This document shows, one piece after another, positions 52,654-62,102 of a stretch of 64,000 bases of DNA. The stretch covers positions 2,170,001-2,234,000 of the forward strand of contig NZ_VFMU01000001.1 in the NCBI RefSeq assembly GCF_006715225.1, given 5' to 3'. The position numbers were made by a program, and so were the translations under genes. The stretch's first letter is position 1. Each line of letters opens with the position of its first letter. The stretch is from Arthrobacter sp. SLBN-112 (GTDB lineage Bacteria > Actinomycetota > Actinomycetes > Actinomycetales > Micrococcaceae). The notes beneath the pieces are model-generated. The model had not been told where the DNA came from and did not search any database. It saw only the letters and a program-made list of their open reading frames with translations.

Positions 52654-53412
52654 ATGAACAACGATATCCCCTCCGCCATGGCACCACTTTTGGCGAAAGC
52701 GTTCACCACCGGCATTGAAACCACCATTGCTCAAATTGCGGAATTACTTGGCCTTCCTGAGGGGGACCCCCTTACTGCCGTGCAGGCGGTTGTACAAACA
52801 ATTGAAGTCTGGGGATTGGAGCTCAACCCCGACCAAGGTCGGGGCACTTTTAGGTCCTCGCGAGTCCTCCGTATCCCCGAGATCAGCAGTTCAAGCGCGG
52901 AGATTGGCAAGTTGATAGCACTAGGTGAGGGACCAGGCATCGAGTTCAAAAGTTCGCTCTTATGTTCAATCCGTGATTGGCGTCAGCATGGCAGCCTTAC
53001 TGAACTTCCTGCTCTACCCGGGGAAGTCCTCAAAACCCTTTGCGCTTTCCTGAACAGTGACGGGGGCGAGCTACTGATTGGAGTAGACGATGACGGAGAG
53101 CTATGTCACGGTATTGAACGCGACCTGGATCTCAAAGCCTGGGACTTCGACAAGTGGCAGCTGCACTTAGTCTCGCTCATCGAGGGGCGCTTCCTCGACG
53201 GTGCAATGGTGATGCCCTACATCAGGATTCAGCCACACTGGCTTGACAACTCACCAATTGTGCATTTGACGGTGATGCAGCGTACTGCCCGCTCTTTCGT
53301 GCGACGGGAAAAAGCCCGACCCTACGAATTTTTTGTCCGGAATGGTTCGCGAACCGATTCGCTGGATCTTCCGTCGTTCTATGCTCACCTACAGTCGCGC
53401 AGCGACCTCTAG
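52654..53412 (+). CDS. AlbA_2 (Schlafen-type) domain protein
   Basis: 252 residues. The central AlbA_2/Schlafen core has EGPGIEFKSSLLCS near residue 89, then LKTLCAFLNSDGGELLIGV with DDDGELCHGIERD, and a C-terminal strand set ending in RPYEFFVRNGSRT. The N-terminal ~80 residues are helical with no recognised domain. AlbA_2 proteins bind nucleic acid and recur in phage-defence loci. It lies 7 bp after the DUF262-HNH gene. Its 3' end runs directly into an IS481 remnant, so a few terminal residues may derive from the insertion. Confidence 0.82.
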   Translation: MNNDIPSAMAPLLAKAFTTGIETTIAQIAELLGLPEGDPLTAVQAVVQTIEVWGLELNPDQGRGTFRSSRVLRIPEISSSSAEIGKLIALGEGPGIEFKSSLLCSIRDWRQHGSLTELPALPGEVLKTLCAFLNSDGGELLIGVDDDGELCHGIERDLDLKAWDFDKWQLHLVSLIEGRFLDGAMVMPYIRIQPHWLDNSPIVHLTVMQRTARSFVRREKARPYEFFVRNGSRTDSLDLPSFYAHLQSRSDL

Positions 53413-54180
53413 CTGTACTGCCCAGGCAGGTTGGTTAAGCCGCTGATGGGTAGATGGCCTCCGATTGCGGTGCGGGGCCTCACAGTGATTGTAGTGGTGC
53501 AGCCATGCCCGGAGGGCGTTTCTGAGGGCTGATTCCGTGGCGTAGAAGCGTTTGAAGGCCCACCCGTCGGCGAGGTTCGGGTGGAAGGGTTCGATCTTGC
53601 CGTTGGTCTGCGGCTGGTAGGGGCGTCTTCTTGGGCTTGATGGTCGTGTCCCTGCAGGTGTCGCGCCAGAGGTGCGATTTATAGGCCGATCCGTTGTCGG
53701 AGAGGATCCGCTCAACTGTGACGCAACGAGCGGCAAACCACGACACGGCACGCCGGAGCACTCCGACTGCGGTGGCCGCTGTTTCATCGCCGTGGATCTC
53801 TGCATAGGCGACCCTGGAGTGGTCGTCGATGACCGTGTAGACATAGGCGGTTCCGATCAGGGGCTGGCGGTTTCTGCCCCGCGCCTTGTCCGGTGTTCCG
53901 GCCCGGTTCCGGCCTCCTTGCTGACGCCCAACGTAGCGCCAGCCGCCGCCGTCGAGGATGTTTCCGAGCTTCTTCACGTCGACGTGGATCATGGCTTCGG
54001 GCCTGTCGTGCTCGTACCGTCGAATGACCTCCCCGGTGCGCGTGTCCACGTGGTGCAGGCTATTCAACCGGCACCGGACCAGGACCGCGTGCACGGTCGA
54101 GGCCGGCATGGACAGCTTCCCCCGATTGCGACCGGCCCCAGTCGGACCAGCCTGCGGCCGCGATCTCCCAGTAGATGAGT
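53389..54180 (-). pseudogene. IS481-family transposase remnant
   Basis: The DDE core is visible: DVKKLG (first Asp), VIDDHSRVAYAEIHGDE (second region), SDNGSAYKSHLWRD, and after a frame change near 53630, QPQTNGKIEPFHPNL with the catalytic Glu. The C-terminal RPSTHQRLNQPAW fits IS481. The N-terminal HTH part is truncated and no second terminal repeat is seen, so the element cannot move. The last codons read into the 3' end of the AlbA_2 gene on the opposite strand. Confidence 0.85.
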
Positions 54181-54195
54181 GCCCAGCCGAGGTTC

Positions 54196-54648
54196 CTACC
54201 TGCCAAGCCGCCTGCCGAGATTTTCCACCTGGATTATTGTACGGAGCAATATGGACTGCACCCGGTTACCGGAGGGAGTCCGCCAGGGACGTCCCTCCAT
54301 GTCCACCCCCCGGGCATCGCAACGGATGGCGGCCGCAATCGCCTCGTTCATCTTGTATGCCAACCTCTGGCCATACGTGATTTCTATCCACTCGGGCTCT
54401 AGTCCTGTCTCCCCAACGGCAATGCATTTCCCATCCAGCCATTTGGGCAGATTTTCTGGGTCTAAATCGACGTCACTACAGAAGAGATCCGATTGCGCCA
54501 GGATAGGGGCATCCAAATCGGCCTGTCCCGTAGCATCTTCGGCAACAGGTAGAGCGAAGACGGTCACCAGGAGGTCGCCATCTTCGTCTGGCTCTGCCAC
54601 TTTCATCACATGAAGTTCGTAAGTCCCTACCTGCCAGCAACTTTTCAC
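54196..54648 (-). CDS. acidic hypothetical protein (150 aa)
   Basis: 150 residues, with a beta-rich N-terminal half (TYELHVMKVAEPDEDGDLLVTVFAL) and acidic middle (DVDLDPENLPKWLDG). The C-terminal part is helical (LAYKMNEAIAAAIR) and ends in LGRRLGR at the border of the IS481 remnant, so the end may be altered. The GTG start has AAGGTGGG upstream. Family not recognised. Confidence 0.55.
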   Translation of the reverse strand: MKSCWQVGTYELHVMKVAEPDEDGDLLVTVFALPVAEDATGQADLDAPILAQSDLFCSDVDLDPENLPKWLDGKCIAVGETGLEPEWIEITYGQRLAYKMNEAIAAAIRCDARGVDMEGRPWRTPSGNRVQSILLRTIIQVENLGRRLGR

Positions 54649-55083
54649 TCAGCCCACCTTTTTGTCCAGCCTTGGATAAAGATTCACAATGGGGTGAGCA
54701 TATGGATTCGGCGACAATACATGCACGAGTAGTCACTACTCACTTTTTGTCGAGTGACTGAGTAGAAGTCTGCCCCTCTACGCTATCCCGGAGGTGCATA
54801 TATCGGCCCCACAGAATCCGGATCTTGCGGGGCTGGCTGCGGTTAGACTGGTACCACTGACCGCTCTTGATGCTGACTTGGCCCCTTTGACCTCGATCGC
54901 CGTGATCTCACGTGAGGCCTTTGACCAACAGATCGAGCTCATGCTAGTTCCTACCAACAGGGCCTTGAACGGAATGGGCTAGGACAACGTCTTTGGGGCT
55001 GTTTCTGTGAGCACTGCATTCGCAGTCCCCAAGCGGGCGAGGCGGCTCGCCGACCGCCAACGACGGTCTGTCTTGTATGACCA
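54649..55083. other. 435-bp gap with one doubtful short frame
   Basis: A forward frame at 54794-54982 (62 codons, starting GTG after CCGGAG) encodes DLAGLAAVRLVPLTALDAD and could be part of a lost gene, but lacks recognisable features. The remainder shows no structure. Confidence 0.35.
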
Positions 55084-55466
55084 ATGCAAAGGGGTGAAAC
55101 GGGCAAACCGTGGACCGACGAGGAAATCGCGGCGGTCGTGGAAAAGTACGTTGAGATGCTGACTATGGATACTGAAGGCCGCTCCTTTGTTAAGGCAGCT
55201 ACTATAGGGACATAGCAGTCAAGATTGGCAGTCGCAACACGAAATCCATCGAGCGCAAGATGTCGAACATCAGTGCCGTGTTGGTCTCCCTGGGGTTCCC
55301 TTATCTTCGCGGGTTGGCTCCTTCCAGCAATTATCAGCGCAGCCTTCCGGTATTTGTGCAAGTTGAACTCAAGCGAAGCCGGATTCGAGTAGCCAGTTCC
55401 CTCCGCGGCATTTGGAGAGGTGCCCGAGTTGCAAGGGGTTGGTGCCAACTGATCAGCGAACTCTGA
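55084..55466 (+). pseudogene. N-terminal remnant of an McrA-like HNH endonuclease
   Basis: From ATG 55084 the frame reads GKPWTDEEIAAVVEKYVEML and ends at a TAG near 55214. After a frame change around 55197 it continues as YYRDIAVKIGSRNTKSIERK then ISAVLVSLGFPYLRGLAPS and SNYQR. This WTxEEI...SIExKxxNISAVLxxLGxPYxxGxxPxxNYQ pattern is the N-terminal head found in ScoMcrA-like and related HNH restriction enzymes. The HNH domain is absent, so this is a truncated, frameshifted fossil. Confidence 0.65.
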
Positions 55467-55576
55467 TCTGCTTCAGGCGGGAGGAGATGCACGATTCCTC
55501 CCCGTAGTGCCCTAGCAGCCCCTGTCCGTTTAAGCTCTGTATTCATCTCTGCTGTGCACTCTCGGCAAAGTCACTA

Positions 55577-55616
55577 GGGCTCCTGAACAAGCATTAGAAT
55601 TCTTGTCCAGGAGCCC
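55577..55616 (-). terminator. terminator of the helicase operon
   Basis: 15-bp stem, 55577-55591 with 55602-55616, one mismatch, 10-nt AT-rich loop, about 100 bp downstream of the helicase stop codon on the minus strand. Confidence 0.7.
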
Positions 55617-55711
55617 CAATGAATCGCATGACGAAAGGGTTTCTACTGAAAAATGGGATAAAGCCCGGACATCAGCATTCTTGATTTCACCATGACTTGG
55701 GCAGACGTAGT

Positions 55712-58700
55712 TCAGCCATTGGTTCTAAGGCTACGGAATAGGTTGATGACATGGCTGGGGTTGCGGTCAAGCATGAACGTATCCACATAGACAACTCCAT
55801 CCAAGCCGACCTGTTCTGCGTTAATCTGTGCTGTTGCCTTTGCCAGTCTGTCCGACAAAAGGGCAGCCTCTCCTGATTCGAGGGGGTGGCGCAGGATCAC
55901 CGCGATGCGTCCCTCGGCTGGTTTGTCCCAGATGGCGCAGGCGGCGAAGTCATTCTGGAGTGTGGAGACGTTGTAGACCGACGCCCAGTTCTTCATGGCT
56001 TGCCGTTGTTTGTCGAGCTCAACGGTCAGGCTATGGCCGTCTAGAACTGCTTTCAGGTCTCTGGCCAGGCGCCAGTCAAGGAGTGCGTGGTATGCCATAT
56101 TCGAATAATCGCGCAGACAACGGTAGCAGGAAGACGAGCACTCGAGTGAGTGCTCACCCGCCAACTCGTCCAGGTATGTGTCAACTTCGGCGAGATATTC
56201 CTGGAGGATTTCGGGGCTTCCCAGGTGGCTGCTAAAGCCCGCGCCGTTCTCCAATGTGTCAGCAAGGAAAGCAAACGTGGTCGGCTGACCGTCCTTGAGT
56301 CCGGTGTAGATTCCCGCGTTGAATTCCTGGGATTGTATGTCGAGCTTTTTGGCAGCCACTGTCCTCATTAAGAAGCTCAGGGAGTACCAAGCGGCTCGGC
56401 GGCCTTGAATAGAGTCATACGATCCGTGTTGTTGAGGTATTCCGCTGCTCAAATCCAGCCGCAGCCCCTGTGATTTGATCACTGCTGAACGAGGTCCGTA
56501 AAACAGGAAGTCTGTCGGTTGAATGGTTCCCAACGCAGCAGCGATGGAAGATTCGGACTGATCGGTGTGCACCGCGCTGGTCCCATCAGGAGCTATGGCT
56601 ACATAGCCGCCCCAGTAATCATTCGGGAGGGCTTGCTTGAACTGGAAGGATTTGCCGGAGTTGTCATTGATTACGTACCTCTTCCCACGGCCCGAATATG
56701 CGACTGAACCGGGGAGGGAAACGGAGAGCAGTCTTTGGAGGTCGGCGACAGCCCGAGTTGAGGTTGACTTGGGTGACCAAGAGAAATTGCCGTCGAAATC
56801 TCGGGGGGTACCAGCGCGATATCCTTTGGGCTCCCGGAGATCGATGGTGCTGAAGATTCCGGAGTCAGCGCCACACTGGGGGCAAGGGCCTCCTGCGTAT
56901 TCTGAGCCTGATGGTTTTTCTTCCACGTATGCACACTGCCTGCAGACGTCGATTAGTCGTTGGTCTCCCAATGCATTGTCCTCAGCGGCGACTGTGCGAC
57001 CAGCGGGGTAGAACGAGGCCGCTCCGATGACAGGATAAATTTTCCCGTCGCGTACAAGCTCACTGCCCGGAGCGAACTGGTTAACTGCCATCGCTGCATC
57101 GCGGTCAATTACATTGTCGGGCGGCCAGGGGAAAGCGGAGCTTGGTTTCTTAAGGTAGAGGTCCCGAACTTTCGAAGGGAAACCGAACATAGGCAGGAGA
57201 CCGCTTTCGGCTAACCGCTGACTGAGGTCGGAGTGACCGGGGACGTCACTGAAGGCAACCACGGAAATATCCTCGACCAGGGACGCGATACTGGCACGTG
57301 CGGCGTCCAAGTCATCTTGGCCAAGGTTCGTGTATGTGGCTAAGCCGTTCACCGCCTTCTCAACTGTTGACCCGTTGTTTTCAAGCCATCGACTTAGCAG
57401 TGGCTTGACTTTGGCCCAGCCCGATACCAACCCGAATTGGCCGTGTGTGTTGTTACCTAGTCCGGAGAATTCGTCATCCATGACAAGGACGTCGGCAAAG
57501 TCGATGAATGCACGCCGAAGGGTTTCACTTCTCAAAGCACGCGTATATATTTCTGGACGGTTGAGTGCGAGGTAAGGCTTTGGTGTTGGCTCGTTGGTGA
57601 TGAGTTCGGGCCGTCCAAAGTAATACTCATCGTGGCTGCGGCCCCGGCACACCGTAAGTGACACCGCCATGGGCGTCAGACGTCGGCCGGCACGCCCTAC
57701 ACGCTGCTGGTAGTTGAAGCGGCTAGGTGGCATGTTGGCCAAGATGACGGAATCGAGGGCACCGATGTCGACACCAGCTTCCATCGTTGTGGTGACGGAG
57801 AGTAGCTCAATCCCATCGGACTTCTTGTTCTCCGTCTGGTTGAGGAAAACATTCTGGAACCGGGCTTGTCGGGATTGGGCGGCGAGCCTGTCGGTTTGGC
57901 CGGTAAGTTCGGCCGCTGTGAGTCGGAACTGGCCCTGTTCATGCGTGGCCTTATGACCGTAATAATCAAGATCTGTCCCGTGAGCAGTTGCTTCTGGGAG
58001 GTCCTTACCGCAGTACGTGCACAGCCCGCATCCGTACACCAGGTGCCGACGACGGCAGTTCTGACATGTCCATTCACTGCTGGAGGGCTGGTAAATAGTT
58101 GCTTTATCGGCGTGGATTAGGAAGTCGGATACTGCGTCGCCCCATACCTTCTGAACCGACGTTTGAACGTCATCAATGTCCATGTCGAACTTCAACGTGA
58201 CTGCCTGCCAGAAGGTCTTCAGCTTTCTAGGTGGCGTGTTGGATCCATTCCTCATGCCGGCGAATCGGCGCATTCCTGCAAGAATGCGCAGGCTGGACTG
58301 TGCCATGGCAGCAGGTGAGGACGGGATATTCTCAGCGGGGGTGACAGATCCTACAAGTCCAACCCAACCTAGGCCAAGAGACTCATAGTCGCGTCCTACC
58401 CCGGAAAACAGCCCGTCAATGATCTCCTTCTGCAGGTTTTTGTCTATGGCATCCTCAAGTTTCTTTTGAGCAGTGGATAAATCTGTTTTCCGCGCTGGCG
58501 AAGGATCCCAGCGGTAGATAAGCGACCAGGATGAGGGGGACTTCTCGTCCGTTTGCTGGAGGGAGGCCGATGGGCCGCCGGGATTTATGCCCATTTCCAC
58601 CAGCCGCTGACTAACACGGTCAGTGAGTACGGGAAGTGAAGGGGACTGAGCAAGCTGGCGGATGGCTTCGTCTTCTGGCACTTCACTCTCAAGGTCCCAC

Positions 58701-61147
58701 ACGTCCTGCAGGAGGGTGAATGCGTTCAGATCCTTGGAGCGCAGGCGTTTGATTGCGTCCTTTGACTCTGCGGTCTTCTTTCCGTCGACTATATGTTCCT
58801 TGGCTACCGGAATATCGGCCAATACCTGATCTGCTGCCGCAAGTTCTGTACGGAGGAGCAACCGCAAAAGATCCTGGTAGTGCCTGAGGCTGATTCCGGA
58901 CGATAACTTGGCGGCGTCCTGTCGGCTGTCAGTGAAGACGATGGTTTTCCGGTTCGCGGGCTCGAGGTCTTGGAGCAGTTCTGTAATGAGCACCTGATTT
59001 ATTTTTTCGAAACCAGTGCGCATGGCCCGAATGGGTGATCTCTGACGTTTTATGTCTGCAGCCGCCACGGGCCCATCAGCAGTGTGGGTTATCTCCCAGT
59101 CATCAGCGCAATTAGGACACCTCGTCGGGAATGGCGACAACTGCTCGGGGTTACGTTTGAACTCGCCAGAATTCTGGCCACGCTTGCTTGCCGGTGTTGC
59201 CACCTGAAACGTCCAGCCTGTGTGGTCATTACTTGCCGTCGGACGGAGCTCGCCTGTTTCAGGCCTGAGGATTGAGCGTCGGAATGCGTACTCTACTTTT
59301 TTGCCGTCTGCAGTCCATTCCCGGTCCTCCAGATCCGGGTTCTGCTTTTGTGGCCAGTACAGAAGGTAGTTATTGGCTGTCCGCTCGAGACCCACCTGAT
59401 CGGGTAGATGTTCAATGTCGGACAGGTCTGCCAACAGGGTTACTGGCTTTCCCGGAGGCTGGGTCGAACCGGTGGGTACGTATCCTCCCAGGAAGACGTC
59501 TCCACAATTTTGGCAGTACAGGAATTCAAGTACCCTGGAGCCGCACAGGCACCGGCTCACCGGGTCAGAGTACAGACGCCCTACAGGACGCGTTTGACTG
59601 GCTCCTTCCTGAACTTCAGGGCAGGCCGGGTCCGTGCAGGCCCACATACCCGGCACGTTACGGAAAAAAAGATGGCTTCGCAGGAGAGGCCATTTGACCC
59701 CGCTTGTTTTCCCCGAAGACGCTGCAGCGGCTTTCAAGAGCTTCTGCAGCGCCTGGCGGCGCGATCTTTCAGGCAGCGAGGGGAATAGATGAATCTCCAT
59801 CTGCTTTAGGGACTTCGCCTGCGGTTTCGATTGGGGCTCCCCGTTTTCGCCAAGGAAAAAGATGTTACTGAGGGCACTGGCTGCCGTGAGCTCGTCCGTG
59901 TGCCCGGGGGTTCTCTCCGGGCTTGCGAATGCCGTTTTAGACAGGTCAAGGGCCGCATCCTGTGAGCGGATGAGCTGTCCGGAAAGGAAGTCGAATGATT
60001 CGCGCGGCACACCAAAGAATTCCTCGACGAAGGCTTCGTCCCGATTGGATTCCAGGGAGGCGGAAGCTGCAATGACTTGGAACTGGCTGGAGTTCTCGGC
60101 CAGTCCGAGCCTCATTTTCAGGTTGCGAATAAGCAGCGCAACTTCTGTGCCGGCGGTACCTCGGTAGGAGTGCAGCTCGTCGACGATGAATGTGAATCGA
60201 TGGTCGGAGCTGGCTTCAAGCCACTCACGAGTTGAGTCGAAGTACCGACTGTCACGCTCGCGCAGGAGCAGGACGTTGAGCATCGAATAATTGGTAATGA
60301 GGATGTCAGGGGCGGCATGGGCCATGTCCCATCGGGAGACCATTTCCGCTCCGCCCAAATTGGGCATGAAGTACTTAGACTCGTCATCGAGTTGCTGCAT
60401 TTGGGTGCTGCGGTGATCGATATCTTGAAGATAGGAGCGCAGATTTCCCACGGCAACTTTGTTGTCCAGCGCTCCTGTGACGGGCGTTGCCCCCGTGTAC
60501 CGACCGAAGTAAAAGCGGTGTCCGCGTCTGTTCTTATCTAACCAGGTCCGGGCCGCGTCACTGTCCAGTGCTTTCCTCAGCCGGATAAGTTGATCGTCAA
60601 CCAGCGCGTTCATGGGATACAAAATGATGGAGCGAACGGCTTTGGCACGTCCTGTTTCTGTCTCCCGGTGTGGAACAAATGGACCATTGGATCGTCTCCA
60701 CCAGGGGGCGAAATGTGATCCGCGACCAGTCCAGGAGCTTGATTCGGTTAAAAGATTAGAAAGTAGGGGCAAGAGGAAGGCTTCCGTCTTGCCCGCACCG
60801 GTGCCCGCGGTCACCACCACGTTGCGTTTGTCCTTTACGACCGAGATCAGGGCTGACTCTTGGTGTGTGTACAGCTCCCGATCTGCAGGGATGAGGCCGG
60901 TCCGCGCGAACTCAGCAAGCTCCTTCGAGGCGTTGGCTTGTCTTGCTGAATCCTCGAAGGACCGGCTGGATGCCTTGTATTCGGGGCGCAGTTCGATGAA
61001 GGGTTCCCTGTAGACGCCGTTGTCTTTGTCCAGGATCCGACGTCGTTCTGCCTCAAGGTTTTCATCAGCGAGTCCGAACGGTGTGTCGTAATAACGAAAG
61101 TATGACTCCCGTAAGTGATTAAACGTTTCGACTATGTCCAAAGGCAT
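55712..61147 (-). CDS. large DEAD-box helicase with DUF1998 domain, DruE-like
   Basis: 1811 residues. N-terminal FNHLRESYFRYYDTPFGL is a lead-in seen in DUF1998 helicases. Walker A TAGTGAGKTE is at 113-122 and DELH at 323-326. The second RecA domain has TTTMEAGVDIGALDSVIL and QRVGRAGRR near 1145. Cysteine clusters are probable zinc ribbons: CLCGSRVLEFLYCQNCGD near 545, CQNCRRRHLVYGCGLCTYC near 1025, and CRQC...CPQC near 1405. The C-terminal DUF1998 signature is CSSSCYRCLRDYSN near 1665. Size and layout match DruE of Druantia; DISARM splits these functions over two genes. It is the last gene of a minus-strand operon, 43 bp after its neighbour. Confidence 0.85.
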   Translation of the reverse strand: MPLDIVETFNHLRESYFRYYDTPFGLADENLEAERRRILDKDNGVYREPFIELRPEYKASSRSFEDSARQANASKELAEFARTGLIPADRELYTHQESALISVVKDKRNVVVTAGTGAGKTEAFLLPLLSNLLTESSSWTGRGSHFAPWWRRSNGPFVPHRETETGRAKAVRSIILYPMNALVDDQLIRLRKALDSDAARTWLDKNRRGHRFYFGRYTGATPVTGALDNKVAVGNLRSYLQDIDHRSTQMQQLDDESKYFMPNLGGAEMVSRWDMAHAAPDILITNYSMLNVLLLRERDSRYFDSTREWLEASSDHRFTFIVDELHSYRGTAGTEVALLIRNLKMRLGLAENSSQFQVIAASASLESNRDEAFVEEFFGVPRESFDFLSGQLIRSQDAALDLSKTAFASPERTPGHTDELTAASALSNIFFLGENGEPQSKPQAKSLKQMEIHLFPSLPERSRRQALQKLLKAAAASSGKTSGVKWPLLRSHLFFRNVPGMWACTDPACPEVQEGASQTRPVGRLYSDPVSRCLCGSRVLEFLYCQNCGDVFLGGYVPTGSTQPPGKPVTLLADLSDIEHLPDQVGLERTANNYLLYWPQKQNPDLEDREWTADGKKVEYAFRRSILRPETGELRPTASNDHTGWTFQVATPASKRGQNSGEFKRNPEQLSPFPTRCPNCADDWEITHTADGPVAAADIKRQRSPIRAMRTGFEKINQVLITELLQDLEPANRKTIVFTDSRQDAAKLSSGISLRHYQDLLRLLLRTELAAADQVLADIPVAKEHIVDGKKTAESKDAIKRLRSKDLNAFTLLQDVWDLESEVPEDEAIRQLAQSPSLPVLTDRVSQRLVEMGINPGGPSASLQQTDEKSPSSWSLIYRWDPSPARKTDLSTAQKKLEDAIDKNLQKEIIDGLFSGVGRDYESLGLGWVGLVGSVTPAENIPSSPAAMAQSSLRILAGMRRFAGMRNGSNTPPRKLKTFWQAVTLKFDMDIDDVQTSVQKVWGDAVSDFLIHADKATIYQPSSSEWTCQNCRRRHLVYGCGLCTYCGKDLPEATAHGTDLDYYGHKATHEQGQFRLTAAELTGQTDRLAAQSRQARFQNVFLNQTENKKSDGIELLSVTTTMEAGVDIGALDSVILANMPPSRFNYQQRVGRAGRRLTPMAVSLTVCRGRSHDEYYFGRPELITNEPTPKPYLALNRPEIYTRALRSETLRRAFIDFADVLVMDDEFSGLGNNTHGQFGLVSGWAKVKPLLSRWLENNGSTVEKAVNGLATYTNLGQDDLDAARASIASLVEDISVVAFSDVPGHSDLSQRLAESGLLPMFGFPSKVRDLYLKKPSSAFPWPPDNVIDRDAAMAVNQFAPGSELVRDGKIYPVIGAASFYPAGRTVAAEDNALGDQRLIDVCRQCAYVEEKPSGSEYAGGPCPQCGADSGIFSTIDLREPKGYRAGTPRDFDGNFSWSPKSTSTRAVADLQRLLSVSLPGSVAYSGRGKRYVINDNSGKSFQFKQALPNDYWGGYVAIAPDGTSAVHTDQSESSIAAALGTIQPTDFLFYGPRSAVIKSQGLRLDLSSGIPQQHGSYDSIQGRRAAWYSLSFLMRTVAAKKLDIQSQEFNAGIYTGLKDGQPTTFAFLADTLENGAGFSSHLGSPEILQEYLAEVDTYLDELAGEHSLECSSSCYRCLRDYSNMAYHALLDWRLARDLKAVLDGHSLTVELDKQRQAMKNWASVYNVSTLQNDFAACAIWDKPAEGRIAVILRHPLESGEAALLSDRLAKATAQINAEQVGLDGVVYVDTFMLDRNPSHVINLFRSLRTNG

Positions 61148-61190
61148 GATGTCGACTTTCTGTAGATCGGGCGGAAACGCTGCATGTTCT

Positions 61191-62102
61191 CTAGCGCACT
61201 TGCAGGTGTTGGTGAATGGATCGGGCGACGGCTAGAGCAACGGAGTTGGGCACGTTGTCGTATGTCCGCGTTCCGTCCGGAGCCCTGACGGCGCTGACCC
61301 CACTACAGAGGGCAAGTGCTCGCTGGTGTTGAACCGGTAGCGGGAGGGAGCCGTTGACATGGAGTGTCCCGATGGGATCTTCGTCGACATCTTCGACAAT
61401 CTTCAGCTGGAGACACTTGCTGTCCACCTCGGACATCGTCAGGCACATACCTTCCGCATAGCCGATAGAGGACCAGTGCCCAGATCTGAGCAACCAGTAT
61501 TGCCACCGTCCGTTCACTTTCTGTTTGTACAGTCCATCCCTGCGGAAAGTTTCAACTTGAATGAACTCCCGCTCGAAGACGTTGAACATCCCAACCGCTG
61601 AACCGTAAGCGTTGGGGCCGGCTGCTCGAGGCCCGAGAGCGAGCAGAGGAAGATTCGCGGCAACGTGCGAGGCAGCACAGGGGATGAACGTTGCTTCTGC
61701 GTTTGCGGAAACGTCCCTGAGCCCTGCTTCGCTGTCGTATTCAAGGAGAAGGATTCCTGGATCGCCGAGCGACGCTGTCCTGGATTTCGGGGGTACCACT
61801 CTGTGAAGCACGGCCTCCGACTCAAGCCGGCCCTCTAGTTCCGCCGTTCGTTTGCCGATGACCAATGCAAGCGCTGAAGAGCCTGGAAGTTGCGTCAATA
61901 CCGTTGGTCGAATTCGCCATTTGCTTTCTGACCACTGCAAGTCCAAATGGCCCAATACCTCAAGACGCCGAAGATAGGCTCGAGCCGCATGCGCTCTGGC
62001 ATGCGGTGGACTGTCCATCACTGCGGCGACTGATGACGTCACGTCGGAAAGGCGGCCATGACCACGAAAACTCAACCACTCTAGGACGAGATCACCGTCC
62101 AT
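61191..62102 (-). CDS. winged-helix-like protein of the helicase operon
   Basis: 303 residues. The N-terminal ~75 residues look like a winged helix-turn-helix (GDLVLEWLSFRGHGRLSDV, HAARAYLRRLEVLGHLDLQW). The remainder is mixed, with aromatic strands (GLYKQKVNGRWQYWLLRSG) and a C-terminal helix (NSVALAVARSIHQHL). ATG 62102 has GGAGGA 8 nt upstream and overlaps the end of the upstream gene by 11 nt, so translation is probably coupled. Not a recognised family. A DNA-sensing or regulatory partner of the helicase is an inference from position. Confidence 0.7.
   Translation of the reverse strand: MDGDLVLEWLSFRGHGRLSDVTSSVAAVMDSPPHARAHAARAYLRRLEVLGHLDLQWSESKWRIRPTVLTQLPGSSALALVIGKRTAELEGRLESEAVLHRVVPPKSRTASLGDPGILLLEYDSEAGLRDVSANAEATFIPCAASHVAANLPLLALGPRAAGPNAYGSAVGMFNVFEREFIQVETFRRDGLYKQKVNGRWQYWLLRSGHWSSIGYAEGMCLTMSEVDSKCLQLKIVEDVDEDPIGTLHVNGSLPLPVQHQRALALCSGVSAVRAPDGTRTYDNVPNSVALAVARSIHQHLQVR

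Noticed and set aside
55712..61147. Assignment of the helicase to DISARM (drmA/drmB) or to the Dpd system
   Set aside because: In DISARM the helicase and DUF1998 parts are separate proteins, and no methyltransferase or PLD gene is visible. No deazaguanine (dpdA-type) gene is seen. The DruE layout fits better, though the window is cut off upstream.
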